A stretch of DNA of 5,533 nt from Helicobacteraceae bacterium. GTDB taxonomy: Bacteria; Campylobacterota; Campylobacteria; Campylobacterales; Sulfurimonadaceae. Made by a program: the position numbers and the translations under genes. This document shows, one piece after another, positions 1-5,420 of this stretch. The notes beneath the pieces are model-generated. The model saw only the letters and a list, made by a program, of their open reading frames with translations, ran no database searches and was not told the origin of the DNA. Every line of letters starts with the position of its first letter. The first letter of the stretch is position 1. Where the stretch lies: assembly GCA_027084065.1 (NCBI GenBank), contig JALWLR010000101.1, forward strand, positions 1-5,533, in the 5' to 3' direction.

Positions 1-26
1 AAGATAATGATGCAACCGATGTAGAG

Positions 27-599
27 ATGGGATTTGTACTTATTGGCTCCTCTACAGGTGGTCCAAGACTCATAGAGCGTATATGTAAATCACTTCCTAA
101 GAGCTATCCACATGCAGTATGTGTCGTTCAACATATGCCTCCGGAGTTTACCGCAAATTTTGCTCGTAGACTTAACTCTTTAAGTGAGGTTGAAGTACTT
201 GAAGCTCAGAACGATTTAAAACTGCAAAGTGGACGAGTTATTATCGCCAAAGGTGGATGGCATCTGCATTTTCGAAAGAAACTCAAAGAGTATAAAGTAA
301 AGCTCGCTCCAAATACGGCAAATCGTTTTTTTGTTCCTTCAGTTGATGAGATGTTTTTCAGTGCAGCAGAGGTATTGCCGGCAAAAAAGATTCTTGCAAT
401 CGAGCTTACCGGCATTGGAGATGATGGAGCGGATGGTATGGTAGAGCTTAGAAAAAAAGGTGCTTACACAATAGCTGAGAGTGAAGAGAGTGCTATAGTC
501 TATGGAATGCCAAAGGAGGCGTATGAGCGTGGCGGCGCACAAAAGGTGCTTGCATTTGATAAAATTGTAGAAGAGATACTTCGCTATGGAAAAAAATAA
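27..599 (+). CDS. cheB: CheB protein-glutamate methylesterase, catalytic domain (5' end uncertain)
   Basis: Chemotaxis adaptation enzyme that hydrolyses methyl esters on receptor glutamates (and deamidates glutamines), opposing CheR in the cytoplasm. The whole product visible here is one CheB methylesterase domain. The catalytic triad by family comparison is S9 in GSSTGGP, H36 in VVQHMPPEF and D133 in LTGIGDDGADGM. The conserved GMP segment near residue 160 is also present. No receiver domain is visible. That matches the short CheB of Campylobacter, but the reading frame stays open upstream to the window edge (codons for DNDATDVE before the ATG), and only a weak GAG abuts the ATG instead of a spaced Shine-Dalgarno site. 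The gene may therefore start outside the window and carry an N-terminal receiver. Another frame ends in TAG at 22-24, so an upstream gene ending there is equally possible. The 3' end overlaps cheR by 14 nt. Family assignment is secure; the start is not. Confidence 0.92.
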   Translation: MGFVLIGSSTGGPRLIERICKSLPKSYPHAVCVVQHMPPEFTANFARRLNSLSEVEVLEAQNDLKLQSGRVIIAKGGWHLHFRKKLKEYKVKLAPNTANRFFVPSVDEMFFSAAEVLPAKKILAIELTGIGDDGADGMVELRKKGAYTIAESEESAIVYGMPKEAYERGGAQKVLAFDKIVEEILRYGKK

Positions 600-1410
600 A
601 ACGCTTCTAAAAAAGAGTGATCTTGAGCGTTTGGCGGCATTTGTCAAAAAAGAGTTTGGCATCTCGTTCGATGAACAAAAACTCAGCCGATTTGCAAAAA
701 AGATAGAGACCCTTATGCACAAACACGGTATAGAGGATTTTAACGTTTTATATCATAAAGTGCGTTATGGTAAAGATGAGGTACTGCTACAAGAGCTTAT
801 CAATACAGTGACCATTAACGAAACTTACTTTTGGAGAGAGGATGCGCAGTTTAGCATCCTTGCTAATGAAATACTACCAAAAATTGCCAAAACGAAGCGA
901 AATATTCGTATTTTGGTGGCACCGACATCGAGCGGAGAGGAGCTCTACTCTATAATGTTCGCTATTATGGAAGAGAAAAAGGTCATTGAGCGTTGTAATG
1001 TCGAAATGGTCGGTATAGATATAGACAGCAGTGTCATTCGAAAGGCGAAAATCGGTCTGTATACCCGTAGAAGTGTAGAAAAACTTCCAAAGCGGATTTT
1101 GGAGAAGTACTTTAAAAAGGTAGGGGATTATTATAAGCTGGATGACTTTTTTATTCAAAATGCTAAATTTATGCAAGCAAATATTTTTAATGAATCACTG
1201 ATAGAAAGGTTAGGACGTTTTGATATTATTTTTTCAAGAAATATGCTGATCTACTTTGACAAAGCCGAGAAGAAAAAGGTGTTTGAAATATTTCTAAAAC
1301 TACTCTATCCCGGCGGCTATCTCTTTTTGGGACATGCAGATGCCAACGGAATAGATAAAACAGCTTTCAAACCGGTAAGGAGCGGCTTTCAAATATATAA
1401 AAGGGTTTAG
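586..1410 (+). CDS. cheR: CheR chemoreceptor glutamate methyltransferase
   Basis: Transfers methyl groups from S-adenosylmethionine to glutamates of chemoreceptors, the counterpart of CheB in adaptation. The 274 aa length is normal for a single-domain CheR. Residues 1-75 form the helical N-terminal domain. The segment INETYFWRE (77-85) is the conserved block leading into the methyltransferase domain. SAM-binding motif I is at 110-122 (SSGEELYS), an acidic motif GIDID lies at 143-147, LPKRILEKYF at 167-176, FDIIFSRNMLIYFD at 212-225, and PGGYLFLGHAD at 242-252. Motif I reads APTSSGEE where many CheR proteins have a G-C pair before SGEE, and the last block ends in D where E is common. The ATG lies inside the end of cheB (14-nt overlap) behind an AGAAGAGA-like weak Shine-Dalgarno, so translation is probably coupled. 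The gene ends 23 nt before the convergent receptor gene. Confidence 0.95.
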   Translation: MEKNKTLLKKSDLERLAAFVKKEFGISFDEQKLSRFAKKIETLMHKHGIEDFNVLYHKVRYGKDEVLLQELINTVTINETYFWREDAQFSILANEILPKIAKTKRNIRILVAPTSSGEELYSIMFAIMEEKKVIERCNVEMVGIDIDSSVIRKAKIGLYTRRSVEKLPKRILEKYFKKVGDYYKLDDFFIQNAKFMQANIFNESLIERLGRFDIIFSRNMLIYFDKAEKKKVFEIFLKLLYPGGYLFLGHADANGIDKTAFKPVRSGFQIYKRV

Positions 1411-1433
1411 TTGCACTTTGCTGCTGCTCTAGT

Positions 1434-2900
1434 TTAGGAGTGAAGTATTTTTCTTTTAGCTTCACTCTCCAGTGCTTGTCGGTACTCCAACAGCATCTCA
1501 TCTAGTAAATCGAAAAGTTCCATACTTGCATGTTCCATCTCTTTGAATTTTGCAAGAACTATAGGAACGACTTTTTCATTGTAACCGCCTTTGAAAAGAT
1601 CCTCCGCCTCTATTGAAGCATCATGTACTGTTGCATGTGGCTTTTCCAGCTCTTTGTAGGCTTTGGTAAACCCAAAGAGATTTTTTGCTTCTCCGTAGTA
1701 CCATTTCCCTAAGCGGCACTCAGTATGTCTTGGGACACCTTCACTGCCTTTATGGGTAATGACTCGATTAAAAGCATTGGATTTGAAAAGAATATGGTCA
1801 ATTTTTACCAAAACGACCATAAGTGCACTTTTAAGCTCTTCTGCATCCACTTTCATTTCATTTGCATTTTTATTGAAATGGTAGAGTTTCTCTTTAAAAC
1901 TTTGTAGTGTTTCGACAGATTCGTTAGAGACACTGTTCATTACTTCCGCACTTTGTGAAATAGTATCTGTTTCTTGTTTAAGAGTTTGGATTGAGATGTC
2001 TATTTCACTTGTCGCTTTTTGTGTTCTTTCAGCCAGTTTTCGCACTTCGTCGGCAACAACTGCAAAACCACGTCCATGTTCTCCTGCACGGGCTGCTTCA
2101 ATGGCGGCATTGAGTGCAAGAAGATTTGTTTGATCTGCAATGTCTTTTATCAGATCTATAACGGTACTTATTTCATCTGTACGCTGAATCAGACTCTCTA
2201 CAGCAGTTACGTTGTTGTTTATATAGTTGGAGAGGTTAAGTAGCTTTTCTATGACTGCTTCGGACTGTGTTACACTCTCGTTGGAAGCTTCTGCTGTCTC
2301 TTCTGCTTTTCGTGCAGTAGAGTTTAGTTCATTGACACCTTCAGCAAGTTGTGCTTGAATAGCCTGAAAACTCTCAGCGAGTGGTTTTCCGGTTTTTCCA
2401 AGTTCTGCTGCAAAGTTCTTTTCGCGTTGCTCTTCAAATTCTGCTTGCATAGCGTCGATAGCGGCGTTTATTTTTTTTGAAGTTTTGGCAAATCCCTGAT
2501 TAAGACCTTTTGTGTTGATTCGTCTGAAGTATTTATTTTGCGAAGCGTAGTCTATAGAGGTATTGACCTCACGGATGAAAACTTCAAGCTGATCTAGAAA
2601 ATTGTTTATGGACCAACCAAGTTTACTTAGATCTTCTTTCTCCGTGATATTGACAAGCCTTGTTTCAAAATTGCCGTGAAGAGAGTCTTCAAAGACATCA
2701 ATTGCTTTATGCAGATAGGATTTTGTTTTTTTGACATAGTAAAAGACAGCAGCTGCAAACGTGATATTTAAAAGCGAGAGTATGACTACGGAAAAATGTA
2801 CACCATATATAGCACCATTAATGACACATGTAAGAATGATGGAAATAATAAGTAAAATATTGAGATAAATAATTTTAGATAGAGAGGATAAATTCTTCAT
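1434..2900 (-). CDS. cetA: CetA-like methyl-accepting chemotaxis protein with C-terminal CZB zinc-binding domain
   Basis: Membrane-anchored chemoreceptor of 488 aa, expected to signal to the CheW/CheA array. TM1 spans about residues 10-29 and TM2 about 33-55, with almost no periplasmic loop, so there is no extracellular ligand domain. A HAMP-like region (56-115) follows, then a second helical linker (115-165). The MCP signalling hairpin has its invariant tip at 253-292 (DQTNLLALNAAIEAARAGEHGRGFAVVADEVRKLA, split here: DQTNLLALNAAIEAAR, then AGEHGRGFAVVADEVRKLA). The C-terminal CZB domain (about 365-430) has H369, C395 in CRLGKW, H422 and H426 (HATVH), the 3His/1Cys zinc ligand set. The frame is open 20 codons further upstream to a GTG, but ATG 2900 is chosen because AAGGAA lies 8 nt before it. 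It overlaps the PAS gene by 26 nt. Layout matches Campylobacter CetA as partner of CetB; the CZB domain is an addition I do not associate with CetA. No CheR-tethering NWETF-like pentapeptide is present. Confidence 0.88.
   Translation of the reverse strand: MKNLSSLSKIIYLNILLIISIILTCVINGAIYGVHFSVVILSLLNITFAAAVFYYVKKTKSYLHKAIDVFEDSLHGNFETRLVNITEKEDLSKLGWSINNFLDQLEVFIREVNTSIDYASQNKYFRRINTKGLNQGFAKTSKKINAAIDAMQAEFEEQREKNFAAELGKTGKPLAESFQAIQAQLAEGVNELNSTARKAEETAEASNESVTQSEAVIEKLLNLSNYINNNVTAVESLIQRTDEISTVIDLIKDIADQTNLLALNAAIEAARAGEHGRGFAVVADEVRKLAERTQKATSEIDISIQTLKQETDTISQSAEVMNSVSNESVETLQSFKEKLYHFNKNANEMKVDAEELKSALMVVLVKIDHILFKSNAFNRVITHKGSEGVPRHTECRLGKWYYGEAKNLFGFTKAYKELEKPHATVHDASIEAEDLFKGGYNEKVVPIVLAKFKEMEHASMELFDLLDEMLLEYRQALESEAKRKILHS
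1438..1467. other. Inverted repeat at the end of two convergent genes
   Basis: An 8-bp perfect inverted repeat, GAGTGAAG at 1438-1445 and CTTCACTC at 1460-1467, encloses a 14-nt AT-rich loop. It lies over the last codons of the receptor gene (- strand) and just after the cheR stop codon (+ strand), so either transcript could form the hairpin. No U-run follows it on either strand, so it is not a textbook intrinsic terminator. It could act as a weak bidirectional terminator or RNA 3'-end stabiliser, or be chance. Confidence 0.3.
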
Positions 2901-3387
2901 AAGAGAGTTCCTTTTTTTGAAGTAGGGTATCGAGATATTTTTTAGATGCTTCCATGCCACCTTGTTGTTCCAAACTTAGAAGATGCCTATAAAGAGGTTC
3001 TATTATCTCAAGAGCCTCTTTTTTTGGTGGACGTCTAACGGAAAAATAACCTATAATATTATCATTTTTATCGAATGAGGGGGTAACATTTGCAAAGACC
3101 CAGTAGTATGCTCCATCTTTTGCCATATTTTTGACATAAGCGTTTATTTCATTACCAGACTGGATGGTATCCCAAAGCAGCTTGAAGATTATACGTGGCA
3201 TATCGGGATGACGAATGATGTTGTGAGGTTTTCCCAGCAACTCCTGCTCTTCGTAACGGCTCATATGGATAAAGAGCTCATTGCAGTATGTAATTTTCCC
3301 TTTCAAGTCCGTTTTGGAGACGATAAGATTGAGCTCGGTTTTTGGGTAGGGGACTTCTATGTTTTTTGGTTTTGGTCTTTCACTCAC
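2875..3387 (-). CDS. cetB: CetB-like PAS redox-sensor protein (split Aer)
   Basis: Soluble 170-aa protein with one PAS domain (about 18-120), closely resembling the N-terminal FAD-binding PAS of E. coli Aer. Seen directly: N36, GKPHNIIRHPDMPR at 52-65 (the RHPDMP core corresponds to FAD-contacting residues in Aer), W72, YYWVFANVTP at 94-103 and GYFSVRRP at 113-120. The IEPLYRHL stretch after the domain is also Aer-like. By analogy with Campylobacter CetB it binds FAD, senses electron-transport or redox state, and passes the signal to the separate membrane receptor encoded next, with which it overlaps by 26 nt. No TM segment or signal peptide is present, so it is cytoplasmic. The start is a GTG at 3385-3387, with AAGG 7 nt upstream; the next methionine (M42) lies inside the PAS fold. 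Length is close to the 165 aa I recall for Campylobacter CetB. FAD binding is inference from motif identity. Confidence 0.88.
   Translation of the reverse strand: MSERPKPKNIEVPYPKTELNLIVSKTDLKGKITYCNELFIHMSRYEEQELLGKPHNIIRHPDMPRIIFKLLWDTIQSGNEINAYVKNMAKDGAYYWVFANVTPSFDKNDNIIGYFSVRRPPKKEALEIIEPLYRHLLSLEQQGGMEASKKYLDTLLQKKELSYEEFILSI
2908..2913 (-). promoter_or_regulatory. Ribosome binding site that sets the cetA-like start
   Basis: The - strand reads AAGGAA, with 8 nt between AGGA and the ATG at 2900. It sits inside the 3' end of the upstream PAS gene. Its good match and spacing favour this ATG over the GTG 20 codons upstream, which has no comparable site. Confidence 0.7.
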
Positions 3388-3394
3388 ATTAAAG

Positions 3395-3398
3395 CCTT
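3395..3398 (-). promoter_or_regulatory. Ribosome binding site for the GTG start of the PAS gene
   Basis: The - strand reads AAGG with 7 nt before the GTG at 3385-3387. It supports use of the rare start codon, since no ATG exists in this frame until inside the PAS domain. GTG may lower translation of the sensor relative to the receptor. Confidence 0.5.
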
Positions 3399-3406
3399 TT
3401 TTATGA

Positions 3407-3421
3407 ATTATAAATATTATA
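3407..3421 (-). promoter_or_regulatory. Likely sigma70 promoter (-10 boxes) of the cetBA-like unit
   Basis: Two perfect TATAAT boxes lie on the - strand at 3416-3421 and 3407-3412, in the gap between the upstream operon's terminator and the PAS gene. The distal box would place transcription start near 3409 and leave room for the ribosome binding site at 3395-3398; the proximal one would start very close to it. No TTGACA-like -35 is seen, but T-rich stretches lie upstream, as is usual for sigma70 promoters of Campylobacterota. No clear sigma28 or sigma54 motif was found. Confidence 0.5.
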
Positions 3422-3503
3422 ACTCTTTTAAGGTTATATGTGATTTAAAGGAAAGAAGAGAAAGCAGTATTTCTTTTTTAATGTAGAAAATAGAAAAAAA
3501 AGT

Positions 3504-3537
3504 AAGAAAAAAAGGCACTCTCTCAAAGAGAAAGTGC
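3504..3537 (-). terminator. Intrinsic terminator of the mfr/sdh operon
   Basis: On the - strand, just after the stop codon of the CCG-subunit gene, GCACTTTCTC and GAGAGAGTGC pair in a 10-position stem with one internal mismatch and an AAA/TTT triloop (3515-3537). It is followed at once by a run of seven T (3507-3513), then TCTTAC and more T runs. This is a classical Rho-independent terminator. It closes the operon and separates it from the downstream chemoreceptor unit. Confidence 0.85.
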
Positions 3538-3545
3538 AGTTTAAA

Positions 3546-4427
3546 TTAAACGAAATTAACGTCTACAACATGGTGCTGGAGTCCAAGCTCTTTTGGATCG
3601 CATCCAAGAGCTAGACCTACCATTTGCTGCATGTGAAGAACGGGCATTTCCAGTTCACGCCCTATCGCTTCTCCTGCATGGTCAGCTTGCGTGTCGAGTT
3701 TTAGGTGACAAAGTGGACAGGGAGTTACCATCATATCTGCATTATTGTCCATAGCTCCAGCTATCGCATTTCCCGTAAGGACTGCTGCTGTTTTTGGAGC
3801 TTGCAACTCTACATGGAAACCACAGCATTTGTTTTTTTCTTCATAATCGACAGACTCACCGCCACATGCAATAATGAGATCGTCAAGTGATGTCGGGTTA
3901 TAAGGACTCTCAGGAGTTTTATGACCTTCGTTTGCAAGTTCGCTTGGACGGATGTTGTGGCATCCGTAAAAAGGTGCAATGTTGAACTGGGAGAGAGGTT
4001 TTACAACCATCTCTTTGATTTTGTCCAAACCAATGTCGTCGATGATGGCATAGAGAAAGTGGGTTATCTCCGACGTCCCTTTATAAACAAGACCTACTTC
4101 TTGAAGTTTCTCATTGACTTTCGCTTTGAGCTCTGGGTCTTTGTCGAGTTTGTGCTTTGTCATTGCTGTATTGAGTTGACAAGTATTACATATAGTAACC
4201 ATTGTCAATCCATGTTTTTCCGCATAGGCGATGTTTCTTGCATTGAGAACAAGTGAGAGAAATTCATCATAGTCCTGAAGATGTGAAGCACCGCAACATG
4301 ATGCCTCCACAAGTTCTACAAGCTCTATGCCGAGTTTCTTAGCAACTGCCATGGTTGACATATATTGTTCGGGTGTACTCTGTTTTGCGGTACATCCTGT
4401 AAAAAGTGCGTACTTTAATTTACTCAT
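3546..4427 (-). CDS. mfrE: MfrE/SdhE, CCG-domain subunit of non-classical fumarate reductase/succinate dehydrogenase
   Basis: A 293-aa protein of the HdrB family (heterodisulfide reductase subunit B-like). It has two cysteine-rich CCG domains: C12, C44-C45-G46, C80xxC83, and C156, C201-C202-G203, C237xxC240. In HdrB such motifs hold non-cubane [4Fe-4S] clusters. In E-type complexes of Wolinella and Campylobacter (MfrABE, formerly SdhABE) this subunit replaces the usual heme-b membrane anchor and is thought to handle quinone or membrane interaction. No TM segment is visible, so membrane contact would be peripheral. The ATG has AGGAG 6 nt upstream, formed partly by the mfrB stop codon (TAGGAG), and the two genes are 9 nt apart. 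It is the last gene before a strong terminator, so no membrane-anchor gene follows. Whether the complex faces the periplasm depends on a Tat signal on subunit A, outside the window. Alternatives are a true succinate dehydrogenase role or a thiol:fumarate reductase. Confidence 0.88.
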   Translation of the reverse strand: MSKLKYALFTGCTAKQSTPEQYMSTMAVAKKLGIELVELVEASCCGASHLQDYDEFLSLVLNARNIAYAEKHGLTMVTICNTCQLNTAMTKHKLDKDPELKAKVNEKLQEVGLVYKGTSEITHFLYAIIDDIGLDKIKEMVVKPLSQFNIAPFYGCHNIRPSELANEGHKTPESPYNPTSLDDLIIACGGESVDYEEKNKCCGFHVELQAPKTAAVLTGNAIAGAMDNNADMMVTPCPLCHLKLDTQADHAGEAIGRELEMPVLHMQQMVGLALGCDPKELGLQHHVVDVNFV

Positions 4428-4432
4428 ATTTT

Positions 4433-4439
4433 TCTCCTA
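4433..4439 (-). promoter_or_regulatory. Ribosome binding site of mfrE overlapping the mfrB stop codon
   Basis: The - strand reads TAGGAGA, in which TAG is the stop codon of mfrB and AGGAG is the Shine-Dalgarno site, 6 nt before the mfrE ATG. Ribosomes finishing mfrB sit on the initiation site of mfrE, which suggests coupled translation and matched subunit amounts. Confidence 0.75.
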
Positions 4440-5408
4440 AAACTCAACAGTTGATGATGATTTGACGAGCTTTTTGATTTCGTCTAGATTTTTGGATGTC
4501 GGTATATTCCACGGCATTTGAATTTTACCTTTTTTGAACATTTTTAGTGCTACCGGAATATGCTTGACAATGGCCGGACCTTCAGAGTAAAGAACAAGTC
4601 CTCCTTCATCAAGCACACCGCGCTTCTCGATAGATTTTTTGAAACCAACTGCATGGCGAACGGCGACATTGTTCTCGGCTACGCCCTCTTGGAAAGCCAT
4701 CTGATGCAGTTTTGTGATTTTTTCTATAGGGTTGATCTCTTTTGGACATACTTCGGCACATTCGAAACATTTCACACAGTCCCAGACTCCCTGACCCATT
4801 TCATTGACATCTTTAAGTCTGTTTTCACTATGGTCGCGAACATCCGCACTAAATCTATAGGCGGCTGTAAAAGCTGCAGGACCGAAATACTCTTCGTTTA
4901 TTTCAACGACCGGACATGCATAGTGGCATGCTCCACACTGTATACAGAGGTCGGCATCAAGAAGTCTATGCTCCTCTTCAGGCGTGACGATATTTTCACT
5001 TTCTGGATGCTCATCGATTTCTGCAACGAGATATGGCGTAACAGCAGCATGTTTTTCCCAAAAATCGTTCTTGTCGATAATCATATCTTTAATGGCTCGT
5101 TTTTGGCTGAGAGGATCGAGTGTGAGTTCACTCCCAAAAAGGTCGATCATGTCAAACATTCTCTCTTTACATGCAAGAGTGCTTCTACCGTTTACTTTGA
5201 TGGCACATGCACCGCAAATACCGTGTCTACAACTTCGTCTGTAAGAGAAACTGCCGTCATGATCCCATTTGATACGGTTGAGAATGTCAAGAACCACCTC
5301 TTCAGAGGTAACTTCCATCTCATACTCATCATAGTACGGCAGGTAATCCTCGTCGGCATTGAAACGAAATACGCTGAATTTTACTTTTTTAGTCTCTATA
5401 GTACTCAT
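4437..5408 (-). CDS. mfrB: MfrB/SdhB, iron-sulfur subunit of fumarate reductase/succinate dehydrogenase
   Basis: Electron-transfer subunit (323 aa) carrying electrons between the flavoprotein and the CCG subunit. The N-terminal ferredoxin domain binds [2Fe-2S] through C60, C65, C68 and C80 (SCRHGICGACAIKVNGRSTL, then AC). The C-terminal domain has C155-C158-C161-C165-P (CIQCGACHYACP) and C211-C214-C217-C221-P (CVKCFECAEVCP). Classical SdhB/FrdB lacks the second cysteine of this last motif and holds a [3Fe-4S] there; this protein has all four, suggesting a second [4Fe-4S], as described for non-classical E-type enzymes. It is longer than classical SdhB (about 240-260 aa), with roughly 100 residues after the last cysteine motif. 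It has no signal peptide, so if the complex is periplasmic it would be carried by subunit A. The ATG has AAGGGA 6 nt upstream and lies 11 nt after the mfrA stop codon. Confidence 0.93.
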   Translation of the reverse strand: MSTIETKKVKFSVFRFNADEDYLPYYDEYEMEVTSEEVVLDILNRIKWDHDGSFSYRRSCRHGICGACAIKVNGRSTLACKERMFDMIDLFGSELTLDPLSQKRAIKDMIIDKNDFWEKHAAVTPYLVAEIDEHPESENIVTPEEEHRLLDADLCIQCGACHYACPVVEINEEYFGPAAFTAAYRFSADVRDHSENRLKDVNEMGQGVWDCVKCFECAEVCPKEINPIEKITKLHQMAFQEGVAENNVAVRHAVGFKKSIEKRGVLDEGGLVLYSEGPAIVKHIPVALKMFKKGKIQMPWNIPTSKNLDEIKKLVKSSSTVEF

Positions 5409-5414
5409 ATGGTT

Positions 5415-5420
5415 TCCCTT
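5415..5420 (-). promoter_or_regulatory. Ribosome binding site of mfrB
   Basis: The - strand reads AAGGGA, 6 nt before the mfrB ATG at 5408 and touching the TAA stop of the upstream subunit A gene (5420-5422). It confirms the chosen start and the tight operon spacing. Confidence 0.65.

Noticed and set aside
339..722. - strand frame of 127 codons across the cheB/cheR junction
   Set aside because: It is antisense to two genes with clear catalytic motifs, its product resembles no known family, and no ribosome binding site supports it.
2910..2919. dnaX-like ribosomal -1 frameshift at A AAA AAG
   Set aside because: The heptamer is in the right phase for slippage, but a -1 shift leads to a frame other than that of the receptor, which needs +1 or loss of one A. 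So programmed -1 fusion does not work here.
2901..2960. Receptor gene starting at the GTG at 2960 (508 aa)
   Set aside because: The extra 20 residues lie entirely over the PAS gene in another frame. The ATG at 2900 has a well-spaced AAGGAA and is a better start; the open extension is discussed only as a slippage possibility.
3208..3486. + strand frame of 92 codons covering the promoter gap and the start of the PAS gene
   Set aside because: Most of it is antisense to the conserved PAS domain, and the remainder is AT-rich promoter DNA. No convincing start signal or motif.
3388..3545. Possible small RNA gene or riboswitch between the mfr operon and the PAS gene
   Set aside because: The gap is fully accounted for by a terminator, T-rich promoter sequence and a ribosome binding site. 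No further conserved fold is visible.
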